64,000 nucleotides of DNA, from assembly GCF_004015185.1 (NCBI RefSeq), contig NZ_CP025746.1, forward strand, positions 434,001 to 498,000. Reading direction: 5' to 3'. The notes beneath the pieces are model-generated. The model had not been told where the DNA came from. It saw only the letters and a list, made by a program, of their open reading frames with translations, and searched no databases. A program made the position numbers and the translations under genes. This DNA is from Clostridium manihotivorum (GTDB lineage Bacteria; Bacillota; Clostridia; Clostridiales; Clostridiaceae). This document shows positions 53,875 to 63,884 of the stretch, piece by piece. Within the stretch, counting starts at the first letter, position 1. Each line of letters starts with the position of its first letter.

Positions 53875-55875
53875 TTACTTTAGGTATTTATTAAACCATT
53901 CAGTTATTTCTGTTAGTCTTCTTATTCTATGTTTAGGCTTACCGCTTCTGCTTAATTCGTGGTTCTCGCCTTTAAACATACAAAGTCTTGCATCTACTCC
54001 ATGGTACTTTAAAGCAGTATACATTTGAAGAGCTTCAGGTATCCAGCATCTATAATCTTGATCAGAGTGTAAGAACAATGTAGGAGTCTTTACTTTGTCT
54101 GCATATTTTAATGGAGAATGGAACCAAACCTTTTCGTAGTCACTCCATGGTGTAGCAGCAGTTTGATCAGGTTCAAAGAAATATCCTATATCTGTTGTGC
54201 CAAAGAAGGAAGTCCAGTTAGAAATACTTCTTTGAGCAGCAGCCGCCTTAAATCTATCAGTATGGCCTATTATCCAGTTAGTCATAAATCCACCGTAAGA
54301 GCCGCCAGTGACCCCAACTCTTTCTGGATCTATAAAGGAGCATCTTTTAAGTACTTCATCGGTAAATTTCATTAGGTCATCATAGTCTATGGTTCCGTAT
54401 TTGCCACGAATATCAGCAAATTCATTACCTTTTCCGTCGCTTCCTCTAGGGTTACAGAAGAATACTGCATAACCTTCGCTAGCCCAATACTGCATCTCAT
54501 GGAAGAATACTGTTCCGTATACAGTTTTAGGCCCACCATGTATGTCAAATATAGCAGGGTATTTTTTGTTTTCTTCAAAATCTAATGGTTTCATAACCCA
54601 ACCATCTATTATTACACCAGGTTCAGTTTCAACACTTATCTTTTCTGGGATAGAAACTAATCTTTCTGATTTAACCCAATCATTAAATGAAGTTAATTTA
54701 ACTAAGCTTTCTTTCTTCAAACTGTAAATCTCTTGAAGAGAGTTGGCCTCCATAGCTATGAGCAATATGTCTTCCCCATTAATACTTACGCCCTCTACAG
54801 TTCCATTGCCTTTAGTCAAGGTTTCAATAGTGCCATTAACATTTATTCTATTAAGTAAAGAGCTGTCATCTTCTGTGGTCACGAAATAAAGATATCCATC
54901 TTCAACCTTTGTAGATTCTGAACCAGCATATCTGCAGTCAGAGCCAACAGAATTGTATAGGGCTTTATCAAAATCGGGTGTTATGCAGGTTTGTTCAAGA
55001 GAGTTTAGATCAATAGTGTAGAATTTAGCATTTTCGTTAACGCCATAGCTAGTCATATCTGTTGAAGCTATGATTAGTTTTTCATCAGATATGAAATCCG
55101 CGTAACCATTGCTCATTGGTACAGTTTGAGGTATTACTTTTAAGGTTTTAGTTTTGAAATCATATATAGATATGTCATTTGTAAGAGGCATTTTATCTTT
55201 AAAATAATAGCTTAAAATTACAGCTTTAGTCTTAGCTTTATTTAAGGCAAAGAAGTCAACATTGGTATTGTCAGAAGTAAGTTTTTCTACTTTTCCAGTT
55301 GATGCGGTGAACAAATACAAACTAGTCTTCTTACTTTTTGTAAAACCAGCTCCGTTAAGCCAGAAAGGGATTTCATCTAAGACTTCATAGTCTTCTTCCT
55401 CTTTTCTTCTTGCCTTTTCTTTTTCCTTTTCTTCAGAACTAAGGCCTTCTAAGTCTACTTCTCTAGGATCATATTCAGCTGTAAATAAATAAGTATCATC
55501 ATTTATCTGTTTGATTTGGCTTACTGCTTTAGGTACCATTAAAAACTTTACAGCCTCACCGCCATGGATGTTAATCTTATAGTATTGGGTGAACTCTTCA
55601 CCAGCTTCTTGCTTTTCTTTATCCTTAGGATCTCTTTGAGCAGGGAATACTATATTCTCTGAGTCGAGCCATAAAAAGCTTCTTTCGCTATCAAAAGCTG
55701 TGAGTCTATACTTGGAATTGTCATTTAGATTGAGAATCCAAAGATTAGAAAGATACTTGTTATCTTCTACATTAGCTTCGTGTACAATAAAGCAGGCGTA
55801 TTTACCGTCAGGAGAATGTTTTATTGAAGAAAGGAAGGTATATCTAGCAAGGTCATCAATTTTTGTTTTTTCCAT
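53875..55875 (-). CDS. S9-family prolyl-oligopeptidase-like serine peptidase
   Basis: A 666-residue cytosolic peptidase (acylaminoacyl-peptidase type). ATG 55875 follows GGAGG and gives a start at MEKTKIDDLARYTFLSS. The N-terminal beta-propeller (to about residue 390) has SPDGKYACFIVHEAN. The C-terminal catalytic domain has IFDIHGGPKTVYG, the nucleophile in TGGSYGGFMTNW, the Asp in HSDQDYRCWIPEA and the His in GENHELSRSG. It removes residues from short peptides, so it may process peptides brought in by the cell. Confidence 0.93.
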   Translation of the reverse strand: MEKTKIDDLARYTFLSSIKHSPDGKYACFIVHEANVEDNKYLSNLWILNLNDNSKYRLTAFDSERSFLWLDSENIVFPAQRDPKDKEKQEAGEEFTQYYKINIHGGEAVKFLMVPKAVSQIKQINDDTYLFTAEYDPREVDLEGLSSEEKEKEKARRKEEEDYEVLDEIPFWLNGAGFTKSKKTSLYLFTASTGKVEKLTSDNTNVDFFALNKAKTKAVILSYYFKDKMPLTNDISIYDFKTKTLKVIPQTVPMSNGYADFISDEKLIIASTDMTSYGVNENAKFYTIDLNSLEQTCITPDFDKALYNSVGSDCRYAGSESTKVEDGYLYFVTTEDDSSLLNRINVNGTIETLTKGNGTVEGVSINGEDILLIAMEANSLQEIYSLKKESLVKLTSFNDWVKSERLVSIPEKISVETEPGVIIDGWVMKPLDFEENKKYPAIFDIHGGPKTVYGTVFFHEMQYWASEGYAVFFCNPRGSDGKGNEFADIRGKYGTIDYDDLMKFTDEVLKRCSFIDPERVGVTGGSYGGFMTNWIIGHTDRFKAAAAQRSISNWTSFFGTTDIGYFFEPDQTAATPWSDYEKVWFHSPLKYADKVKTPTLFLHSDQDYRCWIPEALQMYTALKYHGVDARLCMFKGENHELSRSGKPKHRIRRLTEITEWFNKYLK

Positions 55876-55928
55876 TTTATTAGTCCTCCAAATCAAGAAA
55901 GTATTATTTATATTTGATTAAAACAGAG

Positions 55929-56025
55929 TTCCTAACTCAACCATTAATCTATATATGTCCGAAAATCCCCAGAACCCGCGGTTCTCGAACAAGTATGAAT
56001 TAAGTTTCGATATAGGAACCCTTTA
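55929..56025. repeat. family B repeat, inverted orientation (B8)
   Basis: Reverse-strand copy between the S9 peptidase and ilvE genes: AGTTCCTAACTCAACCATTA at one end and TTTCGATATAGGAACCCTTT at the other, with CCCCAGAACC in the middle. Confidence 0.65.
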
Positions 56026-56083
56026 GTTTTGCCTTGTTTTAATATTTTTAAATTATAATCTTTTATCTTTGGTATAGATTAAT

Positions 56084-57109
56084 TTATTTAACTTCAACAA
56101 TCCACCCTTCAGGAGCTTTTTTATCTCCAAATTGGATGCCTGAAAGTGTGTCATAAAGTTCTCTTGTTATTGGTCCTACTTCTGTTTCGCTGTGGAATAC
56201 ATGTAGTTTATCCTTATAGAAGATTCCTCCTATTGGAGTTATTACAGCAGCAGTTCCACAAGCCCCAGCTTCTTTAAACTCATCTAGATTGTCTATAAAC
56301 ACATCTCTTTCTTCAGCTTCTAAGCCTAAGTATTCCTTAGCTAGATGAAGTAAAGAGTACTTTGTTATACTAGGAAGTATTGAAGGTGAATATGGTGTTA
56401 CAAACTTATTATCCTTTGTTATACCAAAGAAGTTTGCAGCTCCAACCTCTTCTATTTTAGTATGAGTTGCAGGATCTAGATAAACGCAGTCTGCAAAGCC
56501 AGCCTTAGCTGCTAATTCATGAGGATATAGACTTGCAGCATAGTTACCGCCAACCTTAGCTGCTCCAGTACCATAAGGAGCTGCTCTGTCGTAATCAGCA
56601 ATTGCATAGTTTACTGGAGTTATGCCTCCCTTATAGTAAGCTCCTACAGGTATACAGAATACGCAGAATAAATATTCAGGTGCTGGCTTAACGCCTATGT
56701 TGTCTCCAACTCCTATTATGAATGGTCTTAAGTACAATGTAGCGCCAGTTCCATATGGAGGAACATAATGCTCATTAGCTTTAACAACTTGTATACAAGC
56801 ATCTATGAACTTTTCTTCAGAGATTACAGGCATTAAAAGTCTTTGACAGCTGTTTGCTAGTCTTTTAGCATTTTGATCAGGTCTGAAAAGTTGTATCTTT
56901 CCTTCCTTTGTTCTGTAAGCCTTAAGACCTTCAAAACATTGCTGACCATAGTGTAAAGCAGTTGAGGCCTCGCTTATCGAAAGCATGTTATCTTCTACTA
57001 ATGCTCCATCATCCCATTGTCCGTCTTTCCACTTAGAAACATAACGGAAATCAGTTTTAATATAACTAAACCCCAAGTTATTCCAATCAATATTTACTTC
57101 TTTAGACAT
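56084..57109 (-). CDS. ilvE: branched-chain amino acid aminotransferase
   Basis: A 341-residue fold-type IV PLP enzyme that makes or breaks Leu, Ile and Val by transamination. The PLP lysine is in [15 protein letters not shown]. Other marks are [16 protein letters not shown] near residue 52 and [13 protein letters not shown]. The C-terminus has [16 protein letters not shown]. Full length for the 340-residue (BCAT type 2) subgroup. ATG behind GGGGG. No leader peptide or T-box is visible upstream. Confidence 0.95.
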   Translation of the reverse strand: MSKEVNIDWNNLGFSYIKTDFRYVSKWKDGQWDDGALVEDNMLSISEASTALHYGQQCFEGLKAYRTKEGKIQLFRPDQNAKRLANSCQRLLMPVISEEKFIDACIQVVKANEHYVPPYGTGATLYLRPFIIGVGDNIGVKPAPEYLFCVFCIPVGAYYKGGITPVNYAIADYDRAAPYGTGAAKVGGNYAASLYPHELAAKAGFADCVYLDPATHTKIEEVGAANFFGITKDNKFVTPYSPSILPSITKYSLLHLAKEYLGLEAEERDVFIDNLDEFKEAGACGTAAVITPIGGIFYKDKLHVFHSETEVGPITRELYDTLSGIQFGDKKAPEGWIVEVK

Positions 57110-57551
57110 AAAAAAGCCCCCTATCTATAAACTATACTTTTTTTCTATTACTTAATTTTATCACTTTTAACTGTAATGTAAAATAAAGTTTTACATTAAA
57201 TAAGACTTATATTGATAAAAAAATATTTTTAACAACTTTATAGTATAAATTGTTAAATTGTTTAATAATTATCAAAAAATATATTGCTTTCAATTTAATC
57301 CTCTACTATACTAAATCTTAATAAAATAATACTTATCGGAATAGTGGGTATTCTATCAAGTTCATTGGGAAACTGTTTATTGATAACTGTTGTCGTTTGC
57401 CCTTGAGGCTTCAAGTATTCAAATTGGGGGAATAGTTGAAGTAAAATAATCTGTGAGATGACAGGGTTATTATAACTCAGGTGTAATTAATAGGGTTGAA
57501 TTTGTAGATGACTATGTTAAGTTAGTAACAAGATATTTGGGGGGCTTATTC
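57110..57551. other. divergent control region of ilvE and the sulfate operon
   Basis: About 440 bases with no gene. It contains the inverted repeat at 57339-57353 described separately and a long leader-like stretch before cysC; I could not match it to a known riboswitch or T-box. Confidence 0.45.
57339..57353. promoter_or_regulatory. inverted repeat, candidate operator of the sulfate operon
   Basis: GAATA, five bases, TATTC, inside ACTTATCGGAATAGTGGGTA. It lies about 200 bases before cysC. A cysteine-type Rrf2 regulator would be one candidate, but this is a guess from position. Confidence 0.3.
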
Positions 57552-58163
57552 ATGAATAGTAATACAGAAAGCAACGTAGTTTGGCACAATACAAGTGTTA
57601 GTAAGGAAGATAGAGAAAGACTTTTAAACCAAAAGGGCATAGTTATATGGTTTACAGGGCTTTCAGGGGCAGGTAAATCTACTGTTGCCAATGCTTTAAG
57701 CGTAAAACTACACAACAATTCTTATTTTACCTATCTATTAGACGGGGACAATCTTAGACATGGCTTAAACTCAAACCTGGGGTTTTCTAAAGAAGACAGA
57801 GTAGAAAACATAAGAAGGGTAAAGGAAGTAGCCAATCTTTTTGCAGATGCTGGTGTTATAATCCTAGCTACCTTTATATCTCCTTTTAGGGAAGATAGAA
57901 ATAGTGTAAGAGAATTATTAGGAGATAGATTTGTAGAGGTTTTTGTAGACTGTGATTTAGAGGTTTGCGAAGACAGAGATCCTAAGGGGTTATATAAAAA
58001 AGCAAGAACAGGTCTTATAAAAGACTTTACAGGTATAGACTCACCTTATGAAAAACCAGAAAAACCAGAGATAACTATCAATACTCATAAATCTACCATA
58101 GATCAATGTGTGCAACAAATAATAGATTACTTAAAAGAAAGAAGATATTTAAATAGGGGCTAA
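57552..58163 (+). CDS. cysC: adenylylsulfate (APS) kinase
   Basis: A 203-residue enzyme that phosphorylates APS to PAPS. The P-loop is GLSGAGKSTVANAL, followed by YLLDGDNLRHGLNSNLGFS and the FISPFREDRNSVRE region typical of CysC, with TGIDSPYEKPEKPEI near the end. ATG 57552 behind GGGGGGC is preferred to the upstream start at 57537. First gene of the sulfate operon. Its presence beside an APS reductase means both branches from APS are possible. Confidence 0.95.
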   Translation: MNSNTESNVVWHNTSVSKEDRERLLNQKGIVIWFTGLSGAGKSTVANALSVKLHNNSYFTYLLDGDNLRHGLNSNLGFSKEDRVENIRRVKEVANLFADAGVIILATFISPFREDRNSVRELLGDRFVEVFVDCDLEVCEDRDPKGLYKKARTGLIKDFTGIDSPYEKPEKPEITINTHKSTIDQCVQQIIDYLKERRYLNRG

Positions 58164-58183
58164 AGCATTTTGGGGGGCTAAAA

Positions 58184-59209
58184 ATGAATATAAAAAGGAT
58201 TCTTGCGTCTATAGTGACATCTGTAATGGTATTGGGGCTTGTGGGATGTTCACCAAAAAGCAAAGACACATCTAAAGTCACAATTGGCTTTTTTTCTAAT
58301 ATAACTCATGCTCAAGCTTTATTAGGAATGAACAATGGACAGTTTAAGAGGGATATAGGAAGTGAATATAACCTGAGCTTTAAGCAGTTTAATGCTGGAC
58401 CTGACGAGCTTCAAGCTCTACTGGCAGGAAGCATAGATATAGGTTATATAGGTCCAGGTCCTGCCTTAAATGGTTATATAAATTCTAAAGGTGCCATTCA
58501 AATAATAGCAGGAGCTTCTAGTGCAGGAGCAGTTTTACTCACGTCAAAAGATTCTTCCATAAAAACCGTGAAAGACCTATCAGGAAAGAAGGTCGCAATT
58601 CCCCAATTTGGAAATACTCAGGATTTATCACTGAGAGCACTTTTAAAGGAAAACGGACTTAAGGATAAGACTAGTGGAGGAACCGTTGATATAGTGCAAG
58701 CGGAAAACTCTCTAATTAAAACTCTTTTGTCTCAGCATAAAATAGATGCAGCATTGGTACCAGAACCTTGGGGAGCTAGGCTGGAGCAAGAAGCTGGAGC
58801 TAAGGTGGTTCTTGACTATAAAGATGTCTGGAGAGATGGCAATTATTCTGTGGCAGTAGTGGTAGTTAGAAAAGAGTTTATGGCAAAACATCCAGAGGTA
58901 GTTGAAAGGTTTTTGAAAGCTCATGTAAGTCTTACTGATTATATCAATTCTAATCCTAAGGAAGCAAAAAAGGCAATTAATGATGAGATAAAAAAGCTTA
59001 CTAAAAAGCCTTTAAAAGGAGAGGTGCTAGATAAGGCCTTTAAGAGACTTGAAGTAACTAACTATCCTATAAAGGATTCCATAGTAGAAATGGCAGAGCT
59101 TTCAAGAAGCATTGGCTTCATAAGGGAGGAGCCAGAGCTAGATGATTTATACAGCCTTGACATGCTAGATAAAGCTGTTAATGAAGCTGGGAAGGGCAAA
59201 ACAAAATAA
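58184..59209 (+). CDS. ssuA: ABC transporter substrate-binding lipoprotein, SsuA/TauA type
   Basis: A 341-residue solute-binding lipoprotein with lipobox LGLVGC. The mature protein has FFSNITHAQALLGMNNGQFK and ALLAGSIDIGYIGPGPALNG, both typical of the sulfonate/nitrate/taurine-binding group (NMT1-like). The middle has DLSGKKVAIPQFGNTQDLSL. In this operon the cargo could be sulfonate or, since no other sulfate importer is seen here, sulfate itself. It starts 20 bases after cysC. Confidence 0.88.
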   Translation: MNIKRILASIVTSVMVLGLVGCSPKSKDTSKVTIGFFSNITHAQALLGMNNGQFKRDIGSEYNLSFKQFNAGPDELQALLAGSIDIGYIGPGPALNGYINSKGAIQIIAGASSAGAVLLTSKDSSIKTVKDLSGKKVAIPQFGNTQDLSLRALLKENGLKDKTSGGTVDIVQAENSLIKTLLSQHKIDAALVPEPWGARLEQEAGAKVVLDYKDVWRDGNYSVAVVVVRKEFMAKHPEVVERFLKAHVSLTDYINSNPKEAKKAINDEIKKLTKKPLKGEVLDKAFKRLEVTNYPIKDSIVEMAELSRSIGFIREEPELDDLYSLDMLDKAVNEAGKGKTK

Positions 59210-59225
59210 AAAGGGGGCAGAGACG

Positions 59226-60065
59226 TTGAGTCTTGTTATTGAAGGAGTAAAGAAGAAGTTTATAACTAAGCGTAAAGAGACCTATACTTTAGACAATATC
59301 AATCTTGACTTTAAAAAAGGTGAATTTGTGTGCATATTGGGGCCATCAGGCTGCGGCAAATCTACCTTGCTAAATATAATTGCAGGACTCGAGAGTCCTA
59401 CGGAAGGAAGAATAACCTTAAATGGAAATGAAATAAAGGGCGTTGGGGTGGACAGAGCAGTTATGTTTCAGGAGTCTGCTTTATTTCCTTGGTTAAAGGT
59501 TATAGACAATGTGGAGTTTGGTATGAAGATAGCAGGTGTTCCTAAGAAGGAGAGAAGAGAGAGGGCTCTTCACTATCTTAAGATGGTTCATCTTACTAAG
59601 TTTCAGAATTCCTTTGTTCATGAACTTTCAGGTGGAATGAGACAAAGGGTGGCTCTTGTTAGAGCTCTTACTTTGGATTCAGAAGTATTACTAATGGACG
59701 AACCCTTTGCTGCTTTAGACAGTCAGACCAAGAACATTCTTCAGACAGAGCTTCAAAAGGTTTGGCTTGAGACTAAGAAGACCATAGTATTCATAACTCA
59801 TAGCGTTGAGGAAGCTGTGCTTTTAGGCAATAGAGTTATTGTTATGTCTGCAAATCCAGGAAGGGTTAAAAAAGAGTTTAAGATAGATTTGGCAAGACCA
59901 AGAAAAGCTGAAGATGTTAACCTAACATATATTGCAGCTCAGGTTATGGAGGAGCTTAGAGAGGAGGTAGAGAGGATTGCAAAAGCAGAATATGACAGTG
60001 ATTGGAGTTTTGAAAAAGATAGTGTTTTATATAGCTCTAGTAGCCATATGGGAACTGGTATATAA
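59226..60065 (+). CDS. ssuB: ABC transporter ATP-binding protein, SsuB/TauB type
   Basis: A 279-residue ATPase. TTG 59226, 16 bases after the ssuA stop and behind GGGGGC, gives the best start. Walker A is GPSGCGKST, the Q-loop is MFQESALFPWLKVIDN, the signature is LSGGMRQRV, Walker B is VLLMDEPFAALDSQT, and the switch His is FITHSVEEA. It energises the permease whose gene overlaps its end. Confidence 0.92.
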   Translation: MSLVIEGVKKKFITKRKETYTLDNINLDFKKGEFVCILGPSGCGKSTLLNIIAGLESPTEGRITLNGNEIKGVGVDRAVMFQESALFPWLKVIDNVEFGMKIAGVPKKERRERALHYLKMVHLTKFQNSFVHELSGGMRQRVALVRALTLDSEVLLMDEPFAALDSQTKNILQTELQKVWLETKKTIVFITHSVEEAVLLGNRVIVMSANPGRVKKEFKIDLARPRKAEDVNLTYIAAQVMEELREEVERIAKAEYDSDWSFEKDSVLYSSSSHMGTGI

Positions 60066-60774
60066 GCTAGGGGTAGATGTTTTTTCTATATGGAAGTCAT
60101 ATACTTTCCCATCACCATTTCAAGTTGCTAAAAGCTTGTATAACTTAGTTAAGGATAATACCTTGTTCGTAGCAATACTAGCAAGCATGGGAAGACTTTT
60201 ACTAGGTTATCTATTATCTGTAGTTATAGGTCTTTCTCTTGGACTTTTTATAGTTCGCTTTAAGTATATAGGGGACAACATAAAGGCTTTAATCTTAGGA
60301 CTACAAACCTTACCTAGTATCTGCTGGGTGCCCTTTGCCATACTTTGGTATGGAATAAGTGAGCAGTCTATTATATTTGTTATTGCCATGGGATCTATAT
60401 TCTCCATTTCCATAGCTACTGAGGGAGCCATAAGTAATGTATATCCATTATATATAAAGGCTGCAAAAACCATGGGAGCTAAGGGACTTAAGCTTTATAT
60501 AAATGTTATCATTCCAGCAGCCCTTCCAGGAATTGTAGCAGGTATGAAGCAAGGGTGGTCTTTTGCTTGGAGGGCTTTGATGGCTGGAGAAATGATATCT
60601 TCCTCCAAAGGACTTGGATATGTACTTATGGTAGGAAGAGATGTTGGAGATATAAGTCAGGTAGTTGCAGTGATGGTGGTAATAATAGCCTTAGGTTTAC
60701 TACTGGACAAAGTAGTGTTTGGAAGAATAGAAACTAATATAAGACAAAAGTGGGGACTTAAAACGGAAATATAA
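59977..60774 (+). CDS. ssuC: ABC transporter permease, SsuC/TauC type
   Basis: A 265-residue protein with about six helices. The EAA loop is PLYIKAAKTMGAKGLKLYIN, and GWSFAWRALMAGEMISSSKG is the SsuC/TauC signature. TTG 59977 has GAGGAGG nine bases upstream but overlaps ssuB by 89 bases; a TTG near 60010 (giving MKKIVFYIALVAIWE) would shorten the overlap and is a fair alternative. It forms the membrane channel for the SsuA-bound anion. Confidence 0.88.
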   Translation: MQKQNMTVIGVLKKIVFYIALVAIWELVYKLGVDVFSIWKSYTFPSPFQVAKSLYNLVKDNTLFVAILASMGRLLLGYLLSVVIGLSLGLFIVRFKYIGDNIKALILGLQTLPSICWVPFAILWYGISEQSIIFVIAMGSIFSISIATEGAISNVYPLYIKAAKTMGAKGLKLYINVIIPAALPGIVAGMKQGWSFAWRALMAGEMISSSKGLGYVLMVGRDVGDISQVVAVMVVIIALGLLLDKVVFGRIETNIRQKWGLKTEI

Positions 60775-60800
60775 GTGTAAGCAATAAGGGAGGCTGAAAA

Positions 60801-62492
60801 TTGGAGTTTAGAAAGGAAGTTTTGGAAACTGATGTTTTAGTTATTGGCGGAGGCACTGCTGGTTGTTTTAGTGCATTGACCATAGATGACAAGTCTGATT
60901 TAAAGGTAATAATAGCGGACAAGGCAAACATTAAGAGAAGCGGCTGTCTTGCAGCTGGAGTCAATGCTCTTAATGCATATATAGGAAAAGGTGAGACAGC
61001 AGAGTCTTTTGTAGAATATGTAAAGAGAGATTCGGAAAATGTCATCAGGGAAGACTTGGTTTATGATATAGCAAAAAGACTAAATAGTGTAACTAAAAAG
61101 ATAGAGAATATGGGGCTTCCAATCCTTAAGGATGAAGAAGGAAACTATATTCAAAGAGGAAAACGAAGTGTAAAGATAAATGGGGAAAATATAAAGCCAC
61201 TTCTAGCTGATGAAGTAAATACGAGAAAAAATATAAAGGTTCTGAATAGAGTTAATATAGTTGATTATCTAGTAAAAGATGGTGGGGTAGTAGGGGCCAT
61301 AGGCTTTTCTCTAGATGAAAAGATTATTTATGTCATATACGCAAGCTTTGTGATATGTGCTACAGGAGGTGCTTCTGGAATTTATAAGCCTAACAACCCA
61401 GGCTTTTCAAAGCACAAGATGTGGTATAGCCCGTTTAATACCGGTGCAGGCTATGCCATGGGCATAAGAAATGGGGCTGAGATGACTTCTTTTGAAATGA
61501 GGTTCATAGCACTAAGATGCAAGGACACCATAGCACCTACAGGTACCATAGCTCAAGGGGTAAAGGCGGAGCAGATAAATGCTCTTGGTGAAAGCTATGT
61601 ATCAAAGTATGGTAAACCCAATACTCACATCAGACTATATGCGACAGTTATGGAAAACAAGCTTGGAAATGGGCCGTGCTATTTAAAGACAGAGGGCATT
61701 TCAGAAGAATTGGATAAGGATTTATTCAAGGCTTACTTAAATATGGCGCCTGCTCAGACCTTAAGATGGTTAGAGAGAAATACTGGACCTTCTAAAGAAA
61801 ATGTTGAAATCGAAGGCACAGAGCCTTATATAGTAGGTGGACATACTGCCGGAGGTTATTGGATTGATAACAAAAGAAGAACTACTCTTAAGGGGCTTTA
61901 TGCCGTTGGTGATGTAGCTGGAGGAAGTCCTAAAAAGTATGTTACAGGTTGCTTTGCAGAAGGGGAAATTGCTGCAGAAGCAATCATTGAAGAGGATGGA
62001 AGCAGAAAAATTCATAAGCTAAGTGATGAAGCTTTACAAGAAAAAGCACTATTTATCAGTAGTTTCTTAGCTAATGAAGACTCTGGTCACTCTATAAAGC
62101 AAGTAGAAGAGCTACTACAAGAGGTTATGGACGAGTATGCTGGCGGTATATCCAAGTCTTACATATACAATGAAAAAGGTTTGGAAACCGCTGAAAAGAA
62201 GCTTGAAGAGTTATTTATATTGGCAAAGAAGCTTAGGGCAGAGGATCTCCATGAACTTATGTTTATCTTTGAAGTGATAGACAGGCTTTATGTATCAAAG
62301 GTTTTAATCAGTCATCTTAGAGCAAGAAAAGAAACTAGATGGAGATGTTATCAAGAAAATGAGGATTATCCAAACAGAGATGACAATAACTGGATGAGGT
62401 ATGTGAACTCAATATATAAGGATGGAAAAGTTGATATTGTATATAGAGATTTAGTTAGAAGGGATGAGACCTATGAGCATACGAATAGATAA
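60801..62492 (+). CDS. aprA: adenylylsulfate reductase alpha-subunit-like flavoprotein
   Basis: A 563-residue flavoprotein of the fumarate-reductase/AprA superfamily. FAD binding: VLVIGGGTAGCFSAL at the N-terminus, RSGCLAAGVNALNAYIGKG, and VGDVAGGSPKKYVTGCFAEG near residue 375. The AprA-like MWYSPFNTGAGYAMGIRNGA and RWLERNTGPSKENVE segments separate it from fumarate reductase. With the ferredoxin-like subunit it should reduce APS to sulfite and AMP in the cytosol. TTG start behind GGGAGG. It is shorter than dissimilatory AprA (about 650), as expected for an assimilatory-type relative. Confidence 0.87.
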   Translation: MEFRKEVLETDVLVIGGGTAGCFSALTIDDKSDLKVIIADKANIKRSGCLAAGVNALNAYIGKGETAESFVEYVKRDSENVIREDLVYDIAKRLNSVTKKIENMGLPILKDEEGNYIQRGKRSVKINGENIKPLLADEVNTRKNIKVLNRVNIVDYLVKDGGVVGAIGFSLDEKIIYVIYASFVICATGGASGIYKPNNPGFSKHKMWYSPFNTGAGYAMGIRNGAEMTSFEMRFIALRCKDTIAPTGTIAQGVKAEQINALGESYVSKYGKPNTHIRLYATVMENKLGNGPCYLKTEGISEELDKDLFKAYLNMAPAQTLRWLERNTGPSKENVEIEGTEPYIVGGHTAGGYWIDNKRRTTLKGLYAVGDVAGGSPKKYVTGCFAEGEIAAEAIIEEDGSRKIHKLSDEALQEKALFISSFLANEDSGHSIKQVEELLQEVMDEYAGGISKSYIYNEKGLETAEKKLEELFILAKKLRAEDLHELMFIFEVIDRLYVSKVLISHLRARKETRWRCYQENEDYPNRDDNNWMRYVNSIYKDGKVDIVYRDLVRRDETYEHTNR

Positions 62493-62787
62493 AGATAAGT
62501 GTATAAGCTGTGGCAAATGCATAAAGGTTTGTCCTGGAAGCTTACTTTATAAAAATGAGGATAATAAGGCCTATATAAAGTATGAAGATTCTTGTTGGGG
62601 CTGCACCGCTTGTCTTAAAGAGTGTGGAAGTTCTGCTATCACTTATTTCCTGGGAAATGATATTGGTGGTGCAGGAGGTGCTATGAAGGTGAAAAGAGAA
62701 GGACAGTACTGGCAATGGGAGATAAAATCTACAGATAACAAAACTCACACTGTAAAGATAAATACCAAGGAATCAAATAAGTACTAG
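62473..62787 (+). CDS. aprB: adenylylsulfate reductase beta-subunit-like ferredoxin
   Basis: A 104-residue protein with two 4Fe-4S motifs: CISCGKCIKVCPGSL and CWGCTACLKECGSSAI. The C-terminal tail (GGAGGAMKVKREGQYWQWEI) is AprB-like. ATG 62473 lies 9 bases after GAAGGG and overlaps the aprA end by 20 bases; ATG 62464 is too near that site. It passes electrons to the flavin subunit. Confidence 0.9.
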   Translation: MSIRIDKDKCISCGKCIKVCPGSLLYKNEDNKAYIKYEDSCWGCTACLKECGSSAITYFLGNDIGGAGGAMKVKREGQYWQWEIKSTDNKTHTVKINTKESNKY

Positions 62788-62986
62788 CAGTTTATTATGG
62801 ACTTTAATACGTCTTTTAATAAACTAGAGGTGGCTACTATAATCTTTAGTAGTTTTAGCTGGATACCTATAAAAAGATTATAAGTATTTTTTAGCCTTAA
62901 CATTTTAGTACAGTTTACAAAGCTAAGGTAAATAATATAAGGCATTTATAGATTATAAAAGCATTATTAATTAGGGGGTTATTTCA

Positions 62987-63868
62987 TTGAATCATTTAGA
63001 CAAGTTAGAAAATAAAAGTATTCACATTTTAAGAGAAGCCTATAGTGAATTTAAGAATCTAGGAATGTTATGGTCCATAGGAAAGGACAGTACAGTACTT
63101 CTTTGGCTAGCTAGAAAAGCCTTTTTTGGACATGTGCCTATTCCTCTTATACATGTAGATACTCACTATAAGATACCTGAAATGATACAGTATAGAGACA
63201 GAGTGGCTTTAGAATGGAAGCTTGATATGATTTATGGGGAAAACAGAGAAGCTCTAGACAATAATGAAACTTTTCCAGATGGTAAGGTTACTAGACTAGA
63301 GTGTTGCAAGCGACTAAAGACTGAAGCCTTAACAAACACTCTTAATGGAAGCTGGCCAAGATATAGATTAAATCATGACCTTGGCAGGTATGAAATAGAT
63401 AAAAATACAGAACCTTTTACAGGCATTATCGTTGGGGTAAGAGCAGATGAAGAAGGAAGCAGATCAAAGGAAAGATACTTTTCTCCAAGAGATAAGAATA
63501 ATGACTGGGATGTAGCTGAGCAGCCACCAGAGTTTTGGAACCAATATAAGACTGATTTTGCACCGGGAACTCATGTAAGGATACATCCACTGTTAGATTG
63601 GACTGAGCTTGATATATGGGAGTATATAAAGAGAGAAAATATAGAGATGGTTTCACTGTATTTTGATCAAGGGGAAGGAAAAAGATATAGATCCTTAGGC
63701 TGCTACCCATGTACTACTCCTGTAGAGTCTACAGCTAAAAATGTTGATGAAATAATAGAAGAGCTTAAAACTGGTAAGTTTGCAAACATAGCTGAGAGAT
63801 CAGGAAGAGCACAGGATAAAGAAGATGGCGGCGGTTTAGAAGAACTAAGAAAAAATGGCTATATGTAA
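62987..63868 (+). CDS. cysD: sulfate adenylyltransferase subunit 2 (small, PP-loop)
   Basis: A 293-residue enzyme that with CysN makes APS from sulfate and ATP. It belongs to the PAPS reductase-like PP-loop family: [18 protein letters not shown] carries the SxGKDS pyrophosphate loop. Further marks are [33 protein letters not shown] and [18 protein letters not shown] start behind GGGGG. A 199-base gap precedes it but no gene is seen there. Confidence 0.95.
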   Translation: MNHLDKLENKSIHILREAYSEFKNLGMLWSIGKDSTVLLWLARKAFFGHVPIPLIHVDTHYKIPEMIQYRDRVALEWKLDMIYGENREALDNNETFPDGKVTRLECCKRLKTEALTNTLNGSWPRYRLNHDLGRYEIDKNTEPFTGIIVGVRADEEGSRSKERYFSPRDKNNDWDVAEQPPEFWNQYKTDFAPGTHVRIHPLLDWTELDIWEYIKRENIEMVSLYFDQGEGKRYRSLGCYPCTTPVESTAKNVDEIIEELKTGKFANIAERSGRAQDKEDGGGLEELRKNGYM

Positions 63869-63884
63869 GGATGGGGGCTATAAG

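Noticed and set aside
57110-57551. T-box or SAM riboswitch before cysC or ilvE
   Set aside because: No T-box core (TGGAACCGCG) or S-box signature is present on either strand of this gap.
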